Assembly (NCBI RefSeq): GCF_037126465.1
Contig: NC_088203.1
Coordinates: 98,890,668-98,954,667, forward strand
Reading direction: 5' to 3'
DNA from: Ornithodoros turicata
Lineage: Eukaryota > Arthropoda > Arachnida > Ixodida > Argasidae
Length of the DNA: 64,000 nt
Each line of letters starts with the position of its first letter. The first letter of the stretch is position 1. The notes beneath the pieces are model-generated. The model saw nothing but the letters and a program-made list of their open reading frames with translations. It did not search any database and was not told the origin of the DNA. The position numbers and the translations under genes were made by a program. Of the stretch, positions 12,040 to 24,000 are shown one piece after another.

Positions 12040-12176
12040 AAATACATAGATTCATGGCAACATTGCTGCTGTCTGCCGATGGTATAAGGACGGCCTACAT
12101 GCCATCAGGCATAGGCCATCCTGTTGTAGACGTGTGTATTTGTTCATTAAATAAATTACTATTATTATTATTTATC
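12040..12176 (+). mobile_element. LINE-like 3' terminus with (ATT)n tail
   Basis: GGCCATCCTGTTGTAGACGT, then ATTAAATAAATTA and (TTA)n, the organisation of a non-LTR element 3' end. No coding remnant was recognised upstream. Confidence 0.4.
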
Positions 12177-12711
12177 GCTGAGCGAGCCCCGTGACGACAT
12201 GTTGCACAGGGGAGAAGGGGTCGTGCATCCAGGGCAGACTTCACGAGGAACAGTGCCGATATTTGCCTTACAGCATCGCATAGAATACAGCCAGACAGCA
12301 CAGCCGGTGCACGAAGCAAGAGACTAGATGCGATACATATAGGAAGCATACAGGATACAGGAAGCATACAGGAAGCACCCCACGTGACCATTGTATAGCT
12401 TTTGGGATGGGTTCAATTGAAAAAAAAATGTGAAGACGAAATAGAACTCCTTTCACCCGACCGATTCCACCACTCCCACACTGAACCCAGACCCACGGCT
12501 AGCAATATATAAAAGAATATAGCTACATGAGTACAGTATCTATGTCGTAAGTATCAAATGAAAGGGAACCACATTCCTGGATCTCAGCGTCTACTTCCTT
12601 TTTTATTATCTTCCTCATTTTGTTTAAGCCAATCCTCTCGAGAGCGGAAGCATGAATAGGACCAGAGGCGCTACTTCAACTGCTGCAGGAGTAGAATATA
12701 GTAGTACAATT

Positions 12712-12860
12712 TTCAGGGGGGTGGGGGTGGGGATGTGCTTAATGCTGATAGAAAAAAAAGAAGGGAAAGGTTAGCCATGATGTAGGCTTGCCATTCCCAA
12801 AAGCAAACACAAACAAACAAAAGGAAGACAAAGCAGCATAGACACAGGAACTTAAAAAGA
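12712..12860 (-). mobile_element. LINE 3' tail fragment
   Basis: Third copy of the minus-strand tail seen at 7240 and 9280: C-run, spacer, T-run, and GGGAATGGCAAGCC on the minus strand. Confidence 0.5.
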
Positions 12861-12964
12861 AATACAGGAAGAGGCAGTTCCTTCACTAATCGTTGTGCAG
12901 ACAGTCATGTAGACGGTATCAGAGAGTGGTCAAGAGTTTAGATTCCCTTTCTTTCCCCTTCTTA

Positions 12965-13035
12965 ATAACGCGTCGTGGAGTAGCCAGTCCCGAGTGGCTC
13001 GAGACTAACATCTCCATTTTTTTCTTTTAAAAATC
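12965..13035 (+). mobile_element. LINE 3' tail
   Basis: TGGAGTAGCCAGTCCCGAGT then ACTAACATCTCCATTTTTTT; same tail family as 10813 and 57548. Confidence 0.55.
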
Positions 13036-13569
13036 GATCAATCAGTTTAGAATCGCGAAGGAATCGTGTCAGCACAGAAGTGGTTTTCAGGGGCTAATCG
13101 ACGAAGAACCGAAGTTTGACCTTAAACTGCACAAATAAAAAATAAAAAATGGTGGGTTTAAGAGTGAAACGTGGCTATAACAGCGTGCCTTCAAAACGCC
13201 ACATCGCAGACACCGCCTAACTATCTAGCACAACGAAAAGAGCACAACGTAAATGACGCCATAAAACATCAGCACCTGGCAGTGCATAGACACGGCGAAG
13301 CAAAGCGATTGCGGACGATGCTCGAAATGTAGTGTACAGGCTGTGAAAAAGCAGCGGCTTCGCCGTCGACCAGTGACACGTTGTGTCTGCATCGATGTAT
13401 TTTTGTTTTTTTTTCTGGTTTTCGACTTTTTAGTCGTATTTACTCCAATAATGCGGTGATAACTATAATCGAATAAACAGCTTTGGCAAAATGAAGGTAT
13501 TCGAATATAATAATGTGCACGTTTGTTTTTGTTTTTTCGTTTTTTCTGTGTTTTTTTTTTTGTGTGTTT

Positions 13570-13660
13570 GTCTACTAGATCTGGAGTAGCTTGTCCTACG
13601 GTGAGCGGGCTCACATCTCCATATTTTTTCTCCTACCACCATCATCATCATCATCATTTG
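13570..13660 (+). mobile_element. LINE 3' tail with (ATC)n microsatellite
   Basis: GGAGTAGCTTGTCCTACGGT then GCTCACATCTCCATATTTTT and (ATC)n. Confidence 0.55.
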
Positions 13661-13979
13661 TCAAAAACGCTAATTCGTGACTCAATAGAACGTAGGTTGA
13701 TAATTGAAATGGCTAGCCTAAAGGATAGCTGCTGTTGTAACATGTATACGACGAACTAAACTGGGAGCTTTTGTGGGGTACTTCACTTCCGCGGCGATGT
13801 GCTTCAACGATCCCCAGTCCGAAACGTCTCTCATTTTACTCTCTAACTGCGTGTCGGCTCTGTCTTGCACAAACATAACACAGCACTTACTTTGTATCTT
13901 CCCTGCTTGTTCTTTGTTATGTCTATTTGACGCCTTGGGGTTGCAGTAGTTCTGTTTTCCTACTTTCTTTCCTATTCAC

Positions 13980-14055
13980 GTGTTCTGAAGTAGCCTGTCC
14001 GACATTGTCGAGGCTCACATCTCCATGTTTTTTTATCAATGAATCAATCAATTGT
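13980..14055 (+). mobile_element. LINE 3' tail with (AATC)n microsatellite
   Basis: TGAAGTAGCCTGTCCGACAT then GGCTCACATCTCCATGTTTT, followed by (AATC)n. Confidence 0.55.
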
Positions 14056-14059
14056 ATCT

Positions 14060-15500
14060 TCCCTTTTCGCCATTTGGAAGTCGACGAGGTAACCTCAACA
14101 CCAATTATTACATACCATCGTACTCTCCCTCCGCCCGGGAGTGCGCTCTAGGGAGTGCGCGCTAAGTGTGCTTCAAAGGGTACCTCATTTATATTGCTTC
14201 ATGTCACGCAACTGTCTCCGTTGCGCAATCCGATAGCGATGTTGCCACTCTGTTTGTAGCTCTCTCGAGACACTCAAAGGCAGCTGGACGGTGATACAGC
14301 ACACCCTTGGACGGAGTGAAGTGATCAAACGGCAATGGACGGCGCTTCGATAGGATGCACTTCGAGAAAGACCTACCTCGAAGCACACTGTAGCTTCTAG
14401 GGATCCCGCCCTTATACGGCCAAGCGCGAAAGAAAGGGTCCATTGAAAAGTACTAGAGATCCTTGAGAGGGGAGCGGGGACCGTGACGTTAGTGTAGCCC
14501 CCCCGTGATGTTAAGTCATTTCCGCGAGAACCAAATACGCTCCGGTAAACTTGGTTGAGGCGACAAGACCTTCACGGACTACTTTATTCCGTTTTAACCC
14601 TGCTACGCGGAAAGCAATGTGTCGATGTGTCCTTATTGCAAATGTCACCCTGCCCAAGAGAAAGCATTAAATAACGCCCCTTATCGCCTTCGCTATCTCA
14701 CACTTTCGCTTTCACACTCCACGTGCCGAGCCACCTCCTTGCATACTCAATGCCGTCCTGTCACCCGACCGCACCACCATTGTTCCCGAACGTTCTAACT
14801 TACAATGACGGTACGTCGATAATGCTCCATTTAATTGCGCGAACCCTCAGGCCTGGCCCGATTCTAATGGAGTGCCTTCCTCACGCGAAATATACGTCCT
14901 TCGTGATAGCCGTAGCCTCAGGGCTCACGCCACGGCTTCGTGAAAGTGATGTAACATGTCGTAGCCTCTGGAAGGATCACGAGGTCTAGTCTTGCGTGGT
15001 GGTTGAATGGAAGGTGATATCGCGTTGTATGCGTGCGTGTATATGACTGGAATAAAGCTTTAGGTTTAATGCAGACGGTGACCAGGAGTGGGGCAAGGTC
15101 GATAGGGCAGGTACTGGGTTGTGGCACAAAGTGTGGACGGTGACATTGCTCTTTTGTCTTTGGGGTGGATCTTGTTGGTGGGTTTAAAAGGCATTATGCG
15201 TGGGTTAAAAAAAAAGGTGTTGTTTCCTGAGGAGTTTGATTGTTTGCAACATTTCGAATTCAAGATACGTTTCTTTGACGTTGTTGGGCGAGCGGTAGGT
15301 CAAAGGTATCGGCGGTGGGATCTGCGCATTTTAAAGTAGATGTCTGTTGCCTGTTTCTCGGATATTGTGTAGTGCACTGAGAGCCATTGGTGTATATTTA
15401 GTCTACGGTCATTTGAACTATTATCTCATTAACTGCATGGACGCATTTATTAGTTGGACCCTGCATGTGCTTTGTTATGCCTCTTGGTCATCTTGGGGTT
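14060..15500. other. Intergenic sequence, nothing recognised
   Basis: Several short open frames, none with family features. No inverted repeat of note was seen. Confidence 0.45.
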
Positions 15501-15640
15501 GCATTTTTTCTGTTTTTCTACTTTCTTTTCCATTCACATGTTTTGGAGGAGCCTGCCTCAGCTTTGTTGACCCTCACATCCTTTTTATTTTATTTTCATT
15601 CAATCATCCTGATTGATTTTATTTTATTTTAACAAAAATA
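15500..15640 (+). mobile_element. LINE 3' tail with (TTTTA)n microsatellite
   Basis: TTTGGAGGAGCCTGCCTCAG and CCTCACATCCTTTTTATTTT, then TTTTATTTTA. Diverged copy of the tail family at 13980. Confidence 0.45.
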
Positions 15641-16499
15641 AAATCGAGATTTTGGCTTCACTAGTGTGAGACCCGCAACTCCACACCACTTGCGCACCAA
15701 TAACTTTGGTGGAGAACTCCTGGAATGATGATGCCAATGAAGAGGATGATGATGGCGATATCATTCTCTTGTGAACGATGCCGTTGGAACTGTAACCAGC
15801 AACTTCGTTGAACACCACTTGGTATACTGCTTATGTTTATAGTGAATTATTTGTTCTGATATTGTAAAGACGGGAAAGAGGAGCACAGACAGGTAGGAAA
15901 GTGGTGGACTTTTACAATGTTTAAATGTTTAAACGTTAAGGAAGATGGCTCACTAATTTTGTGACTCATCCAATCAGTCAACGATACAATTTTACAATGT
16001 AAGAAATAATTGAACTCAACTCTGCCATCGTGACAACGTACTCATTTATAAAAGGCCTACTGCCTATGATCAGAACGAACTTGCGTGGGAAAGAAATTTG
16101 CGGGGGGACACTACGTTCTGCGAAAAAAAAAAAATAAATAAAGAGCTCGGCTTTAATAAGTCTTCGAATGACTGCATTGAATTTCCCAGCCATGTATTCC
16201 GAAAAGTCCGTGAGCAATTTTTCCATAACCTCGTCTTTGACAGGAAGCCAGATCGTTTAAGGTACGCGTAAGGGAAAGAGAAAAGACATGTCATACCATG
16301 ATGAATCCTCCGGAAGTGAAGTATGTCGTTTCTTCGGCTGACTGAAGCTACGATAGTGAATGGCATTTGCGTACATTTCTTTTCTTTCCATCTCATAATT
16401 CCCATCCGTCCATCGTGCTTTCTTTCACTTTTCTTTCTTTCTTCCTTGGCGGCGTACCTCCATGTCGATCTCAACGATTACACACGATTACATGCGAGG

Positions 16500-17430
16500 A
16501 CCAGCTTGTTTTAAGCACGGCCCCGCAGCAAATAGGGGAATGGTGTCGTGAGTGGCAAACGAATATTAATGTTGAAAAATCGGTCGTCTTGCCGTTGAGT
16601 CTGAAGAAAAATGTGGACAAATTCAATTATAGCCTGAATGATTTCCCACTAGAACGCGTATATACGAGCATAAATACCTATAGGAGTAATTGTTAACAAA
16701 TTATCTTGGAAAGAGCACATTGATCACGTTAAAGTGAAATCATTACATTAGTCAAATTTAATTCGACGTACGCTAAGGCAGGCATTAGCGGATGTTCGAC
16801 TGGTAGCATACCGTACCCTTATTAGACCAATATTGGAATATTGCAGTGTGGTAGCCGTAAGAACGGACAAAAATTCCCAGAACTTGAAATGGTAGAAAGA
16901 AGTGTTATCTGAATTTTTTCTTTTACAAATCAAATCAAACCAAATCAGAGTTGTTTTTAATAAATTTGGGTGATACGATTCTCCAACACCATTATTTCAG
17001 GACCCTAACATTACACCAGTCTGAGCTTGAGCTAAAAAACTACGCTCTTAAAAACGAATTTCATCGCATAGCACGCTCCTACGGATGAAAATGTTCTGAA
17101 GGCTTGTAAGACCCGACCAAGACATAGTAAACACTTGAGTGAACCGTTGTGTAACACTAACGTATTTAAGAATTCTTTTTTTCCCTCGTACTCTTTCCTG
17201 TTGGAACTCCCTCTCACAAAGTGTAATTGAATGTGACTCACTGTCAGTCTTCCCAACGGAATATGTCAGGAATTCATTTACGTCGTTTTATACTGAAATC
17301 TACTTTGACAAGGCTGCAATGTCACACCCATTAATCATTGATTCGTGCCGTGTTGATCACTCCTACGGTAGCACCTACGGGTGCGAGTATTATTATCATT
17401 ATTAAATAAATAAATAAAAATAAATAAATA
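16500..17430 (+). pseudogene. Degraded CR1/Jockey-like LINE, 3' half, with (TAAA)n tail
   Basis: The frame begins IGEWCREWQTNINVEKSVVL then SLNDFPLERV, the region after the RT catalytic core in many LINEs. In other frames further on are remnants of the thumb (IRPILEYC-like around 16820) and of the C-terminal FFPRTL..WNSL block (17170-17220). Stops and frameshifts separate these pieces. The element ends in (TAAA)n at 17402-17430. Confidence 0.65.
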
Positions 17431-17434
17431 TGGT

Positions 17435-19680
17435 GTGGCGTTTCCCCGTCACTCATTTTTGCAGTCTCGTCTACAGTGATATATGCAAGGGATCCAATAT
17501 TATACGAAGCATCTTCTAGTCATTTGTTGAATGGTTTGCACTGCGGAATTTGGTCACGTGTCTCGGTGCTTCCCTGCAGCACTTCGGTGTCATGCTAAGA
17601 ATACATGTTTCATTTCATGCCCTCTATCCCAATATTTGATTTACAAGTGCAGGTGACGCGATACGAACGAAATTTAAGTTATTATTATTTATTTATTTCA
17701 ATGATTTTTTGGTCATCAGATTCGCAGACCTGTCGATCTTGTCCCCCTGGGAGTGGTATTCCTGTTCTTGTATGCACTTATTAGAGTGTCCTGAAGGTAC
17801 CGCGCTTCAAGGTACCTGAAGAAGCGTGGCCCACCACGCTTCAGCTAGTAGCTAAATAAATTTAGAAACTTTCAGTGTGTACTGTTTTTGAGTGTTGTTT
17901 GACCTTCGAGGACATGACTTTTCTCTCCTTGTTACTACATCTACTTGAGTATCCTGCCTCTGAGTAAAGCACCTCCGGTTGTTATCGTCTGCGCTATATA
18001 TGTCCTTTATTTCTTGTGTCTCCGTCAACGCGAAAAAGATGCAACTTCCTCGTATCGGCGACCCGTCTTTTTTATCATCTTCGGGTGATTACCCACATCA
18101 AGTTGGTATATAGTTCGTGCGCGAACGGGCAGTGAAAACTGACGCGTGATCATCCTCGTCGAGCAGATGTAGATGCTAACTTTGTTTTTCTTCTTCTTCT
18201 TCTGATTGCCACGCGCTTGTCTGGTTCTTCTCATTCATGTTCTCCCCCCAAACCGGCCCTTTTCATTTCTATCGTGTTCGCTTGTTCTTCTGCCCTAACT
18301 CCCTTTAGTATTGACTTTGGTAACATGAAAACGTGGGTACAATGATGAGTCAAGTCCAAGATGTGTGTAAGTCCAAGTGTAACATGAAACCCAAAAGCAA
18401 GGACTTCGCTCCCGAGTACACTATAAACAGCATTATGAGAGCTCGGTTATGTTACAGGCGTTTTACATTGTACTTCGATGAACATTTTTTGCAGATATTG
18501 ATGTCTTGAAAATATCTGCTGGACATACGTCTTGCGGAGCGTACAACACCTTAAGAACGAGCTCCATTTAAAAAAAAAAAAAGAATAGAGACGCAAGGGA
18601 CAGGATGTCCTTCGCGCCCTTCGTTGATCACCAATCTCCATCAATTTCAGCGTGTAAGCACCCCTCCAAACACACCCACACTTTCAGAGGCTGTAACCAC
18701 AGGTAGGAGCCGCCCTGAGCCAAACAGAAAGCCATTCGTAGCCAGAGGCTTTCAATGTTTCCCATACGATTGCCAGAAGCAGACCGTGACTCTATTTGCA
18801 CACGTTGCGAAAGAGGGCGAGAAGACATCAAGAAAGCTTAGATGTCGTTGACACAGGACGACTTGTCTCGTCGTCTTGTCCTTTTCACATTTCGTTCTCA
18901 CATTCCTTGTACAAAACGCGCGACGACCAGCGAGACAAAACCAGAACCACGCTTAAAACTTTCACCTTTATGTCCACAAGAAAAAAACGGCACTGACAAC
19001 TTCCTGCATCCGTGTCGACCTCGCTGAGCCAACAACAACAACTAAGACAATGACGATGACATGCGTGAGCGCAACATTCAGTTCTTCACTTATCTAAAAA
19101 CCACGAACCGTGTATATGGCTGCCAACACAAGAGCCACCTGGATAAAGAAAGCCTGACGTAACGTAATCATTAAGAGTCCCCCTATCAGGACCATGTTTT
19201 CGGCGACTGCAACCCAAGGAAACGTGCCGTCCACAAGCAGTCACTCGTAGCCACAGAAATCGGATTGGCTTGGATTGGATCCACATCCACATCATCGGAT
19301 TGGATGAAGCAGATGGCATCCCAACTCTATGTGTTGCCCGCCAGAGGGTGGCCGACTACGGCGAGTAGCTCCATCCCTACCACCACCACCATATGTGTCT
19401 GCGAGGCGATGGAAGAAAAGGAGGTAAAAAGCAGGCTTCCTTCATCTAGGTGGCGATGCCAACGCTCTCCTTCCACATTTCAATGTCACATATCTTCTCC
19501 ACGCACACTGAGCATTTGTAGATTTCAGTGCTCGGTGACACCAAGGTGAGAGCACTGTTATGCCGGCAAGATTAACGATGATGATGTGACGTAGAATGGG
19601 ACGAATCCTCGCCTTAGTTAGAGAACCAATCAGGCGGCCGATTTTTCTGAAACGATAGTCGTGGAATTCGGGACTCAGTA
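17435..19680. other. Intergenic sequence without recognised genes
   Basis: Contains AT-rich stretches and short unconvincing open frames. No exon-like segment with family features was found. Confidence 0.45.
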
Positions 19681-19689
19681 ACATTTCAA

Positions 19690-19865
19690 GGTACGGTTGA
19701 TGATGCGGGGATGGTATGATGTATGGGGTGCGGGGGTGGTGCGGGGGTTGTAAGGTGGTTGTAAGGGTATGGTGAGGGCATGGTAAGGGTATGGTACGGG
19801 GAGAGAGGCACTGGTTCAGCTGCAAATGATAAGGGGTGAGAGGCATTGGTTCAGCTGCAAACTGT
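19690..19865. repeat. Degenerate G/T-rich tandem repeat with a duplicated 20-mer
   Basis: Imperfect GGTATGGT-like units span 19690-19800. They are followed by two copies of GAGAGGCA(C/T)TGGTTCAGCTG near 19801 and 19838. The open frame across this on the minus strand is a by-product of the repeat. Confidence 0.6.
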
Positions 19866-20057
19866 GATGATGCAAAGGTGTGATTCATATCAATATGCGT
19901 TGTGGCATTGGTGTACGGTTCGGACTCAAGTCATACATATCCAAACTAAACAGTAAACCGATTGAGTGTTACACAGAGTAGAAGAGTATCTTACTGAAAC
20001 CCTGCCAGAATGGTTATAATCTGAATCCGGACTCTTTTTATCACAAGTAGTAGATGT

Positions 20058-20063
20058 TTTATT
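20058..20063 (-). terminator. Candidate poly(A) signal of gene A
   Basis: AATAAA on the minus strand about 950 nt downstream of the proposed gene A stop. The distance is plausible for a 3' UTR; no transcript evidence is available. Confidence 0.3.
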
Positions 20064-21008
20064 TCCACTTGAACATTTTCGTACCGCAGGTGGCCCGATT
20101 TAACTGTGTACTACGTCGTTTGTCCAAACTGCGCGCGGACGAGCTTTTTCGGTGGTGCTTTCCACGTGGCTTGCCGTGACAAGCAACGGTCAGACGTTGA
20201 CCCAATATTGAGAAACTTTTAGCAACGTGGTTGAAAGCTGCGTGGTACAAGGTGACAAGATAGGAAACTTGCGGCAAGACTGTTCAAAACTGTGTGGCAA
20301 AACTGTGGCAGAAACAGCATCCCCATAACACTAACTGCCATCCTGCCGCCGATGAGCTTTTTGATTCCTAGAGGCAGCTGGGGAGCTGCGTTGCGCGTAA
20401 AGGGCAATTTTCACGAAGGGCCTTTACGCCACCGTCTGACAGGCTTGTCAAATGTAAATGTCAAATGTAAAAATTCAAAAAGGCCAATCACTGAAATGAC
20501 TTTGAGCGCGTCGTCTGACAGGGGTAGAAGTGTCTTCGGGATTTAAAAAAAAGGGATGCACGCAACGGGATTTCAAAACACCATTCAAGGCTTCGTTATC
20601 CAGCAAACTCAATATATTCCCGGCAACTGCGAAAAAGTGACCACCACCATGGCGGCCAAACGCGTTCGTTTGACGTCATGTGAATACGACGACCTACTAG
20701 ATTATAGCGACCATGTCATAATCGGCAAACCCAATGAGGAGCCCGTCCGCACGATCCGCTAGGGGCTCTACTCATCGGCCCGCGAGATCTGCATCATGAT
20801 TGGACGATGGAAATTTGAATTTTGAACGCGCAGAAGCGGACGCACGATTACCGTAGCAGACGACAGCAACAGTTCCTCGAAAAACGCGTAGGATGATGAT
20901 GATAATCAATTCTAGAAGGAAGCATCTCTCTTGGGACATCCACCGCTTGTACAAAAATACTAAGGTAAGTTAATGTACAGAGTACTGCAGAAATTGAGGA
21001 AGCAATCG

Positions 21009-21052
21009 CTAGGGCCGATGAGCCGCGCCACCGCTAGCCTCAAAATGCGGCG
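21009..21052 (-). CDS. Gene A proposed terminal exon 7
   Basis: A pyrimidine-rich acceptor (GAACCCCTTCCCAG) lies 138 bp after exon 6. Its phase fits: it completes an Ala codon and adds PHFEASGGAAHRP before TAG. The segment is short, in a tail with little conservation, so it rests on splice signal and frame only. Alternatives are another acceptor further downstream or read-through into the intron. Confidence 0.5.
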
Positions 21053-24000
21053 CTGGGAAGGGGTTCGTATGACATGGTCGCTATAGTCTTAGTAGGTCGT
21101 GGTGAGTACCCTTGTAGACATGTGTAGACGACATGTGTAGATAACTCCCTTAGTAGCAGCAATGGCATTGTCAGTAGACACTATACTCACCTGTCCTCGG
21201 TGGCAGAGGTAACAAGTTCGTCATCTCCCGTTCAGCCCTGTCGTCGTGAAGTCTTTCCGGCCGTATGTGCATCTCAATGGCCAATACATACAGCCACGTC
21301 CCGATAAGACCCCCAACGTGCGGGATGAACATGGGAATCCACCAGAAGTGCCGGAAACTGAAACGAGAAATATGTACGCTTCCAAATCTGGTGTGTCACG
21401 TGATGTATCACGTTATGTTCAAATAAACGTCGAAAGGCTCCTGTCACATGCATAGACGCGAATACATAATAAAAAGATGCTAAATTGTAAAATGGTAAAA
21501 TTGTCACACAGGTAAACCACCAAAAGCTGTGATGGAAATATATGTATAATGCCAGAGGAACAACAAACAAATGTATGAAGTATTTGTGTTTCAATCAATA
21601 ACCAGGAAATGTAAGGAACATCGTGACAGGCTTCCGTGAGTTCTAATTGTCATTTGCCACGAAATACAATATCAACACTGCATTCGCAGTCCCATTGTGG
21701 TTAATTTTTTTAAAAAGACACTTCAGTTTCACGGTGACATTTCAGAAAAATTCGTTAAACTTCCTCCGGGAATTTGTCGTCCGTCCTTCTTGTTCCGTGT
21801 CTCTCGGTCCCCTATACCATGAAACTTACTCCTCATCCGCACCCGTTATAGATGTCCGCGATGGCAGTGCACTTCGGTCAGTACCGAAATGTTTCCGTGC
21901 AGCAAGGACTGAAAGGACAGCACTTGGGGATGTGGTGGAAAATAACCGATATATTCGTTCTTACTTGTGTTGCTGTCTAAACCACAGATTTAACTGTGGT
22001 TAACGGGATGTATCGAGATTGTTAGCCCTTGTTCACTGATTCGTCCAGTGAAGAAACCGATAATAAGATGAAAGGTAACAGCTATACTCATCTGCTGTTC
22101 AACAACAGCAGTTATTGGGCAGTGCCTCCGCTGCCCACACATTTTCGCAGAACAGTTATTCATCAGCTGTTCGACCACTGCACGGCACGTGTGTGACATA
22201 ACAATAGCTTTTGTGGGAACAACGTCAGTACATTTGATGTTCCCATGAATATACTGCTCAAGAAATGCTATCACCTCTGCCACGGCAACCTCTCGTGGAC
22301 GAAGTGCGCCTTTATTTCCGGCTGCATCGTACGCGCTGACGGCGATCACACGCCAACTGCGCCTGCGTCGTTGCGTATACGCGCTATCTACCGACCGAAG
22401 GCAGCAATCGGTATTTGTGCTTAGCGTGCAAGCAACGACGTGGCGCTCGCAGCGTGATGCGAACAGGGGCGCGATATTCAAACCTGACAACTTCAAACGT
22501 TTTCTGTGCGTGTACAGGGTGTCCCAGAAAACGTGTCATTGAATTATAATAAAAACACTACGCCACCTAGAATCATGCGGCCAACGGAATTTGTTCTTAC
22601 TAGGTTTTTGTCACCTCCTGATGTGAGTGTCATGTAACGTAAGTTTAATTATGCCAATTTTTGCAAAATGAACTCGAAAATTTGCAAAGTAAAGGTCACT
22701 TTTTTACGCCACCAATGTGAAAAGCGTGCCGAATTTACTGGAATTCATGATAATTGACGGGGATATTGAGGAGTTATCTCGTCGGAAAAAATAGCCGAAC
22801 ATCATGCTTTTCGTGGCAGCAATAACATAGCGCTTGATGGCTTTTTGAGCGCAATCGTTGTCAGTCCGACGAAAGTAGGTCGCAAACCCAGCTCCGAAAA
22901 GCATGTTGTTCGGCTATTTTTTTCCGATGGCATAGCTCCTCAATATCCCCGTCAATTATCATGAGTGAGTAAATTCGGCACGCTTTTCCCATTAATGGTG
23001 TAAAAAGAAGTAACCTTTACTTGGCAAATTTCCCAGTTCGGTTCGTAAAAAGCTACATAATAAAACTTACGTTACATAACATTCACATCAGGACGTGGCA
23101 AAAACCTACTAAGAAGAAATGCCGTTGACCGCATCATTCTCCGTGACGTAGTTCTTTTTATTAAAATTCAACGACACGTTTTAAAATTCAATGGGACGCC
23201 CTGTATGTATACAGGGTGTTTCACATGATAAATTCTAACTGGCGACGTACTCGCCGGAGGATTGTGGGACTTTCGGCAATTACCTTCTGGGAACTTTTGA
23301 CGCCATTTAGGAAGGCTTTGGACAATTTTTAATTGGGGAAAATTTATTTTGTCAAGTGAACTTCCTCGACGGATAACCACAAGCCAGGCCCAACAAAAAC
23401 TATGCGCTGCATCGCAACAGAAATAGTATAAAAAATTAGTAAAAATTCCGCTTTAGCCCCGCCTGCTTGATTGTCGCAAAGACCAGCTTCCGTGGCATAG
23501 TGGTTAGGGTGATCGCTTTCCACGCCGAGACTGGGAGGTGTCACGGGTTGGAATCCTGTCACCGGCTGTGCTGTCTGAGGTTTTCCATGGGTTTTCCGAA
23601 GACTTTCCAGACGAACGTCGGCACAGTTCCCCTTGAAGTCGGACCAGGACGCATGCTAACCCCCCTGCCCCCCTCCTTCCTGCTGTCCTCTCTCCATCTG
23701 TCCACGTCTGTTCGCCGCTCATAGCCACAGTTCCTTCGCGGCGCTAACACGGAATTTTTTAAAAAATTGTCGCAAAGAAGAGCGCACGGAAGTTGCAGGG
23801 TGAGGAGGAAGTGTTCCCGCCTCTTGTTTTACTAGAGTCACTAAATAAGCTTCGCTTCAGAGTATCGACACTGAGGTCCAAGGGAGAGCAGGAGCGCCAT
23901 CTTGTTTCCGTACCACACCAGTACCATCCCCAGTTGAGAATCGAAGTCAGCTAACATGATGCTCGCTGTGGGATAGAGAAGCCTGTATGATTGTTGTGCG

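Noticed and set aside
19442..19888. 148-codon Pro/His/Thr-rich frame on the minus strand
   Set aside because: By-product of the G/T-rich degenerate repeat at 19690-19865.
21990..22496. 168-codon open frame on the minus strand in intron 5 of gene A
   Set aside because: Longest unexplained intronic frame, but I see no domain, no splice support and partly repetitive sequence (repeated GCTGTTCAAC/CAGCTGTTCGAC); not called a gene.
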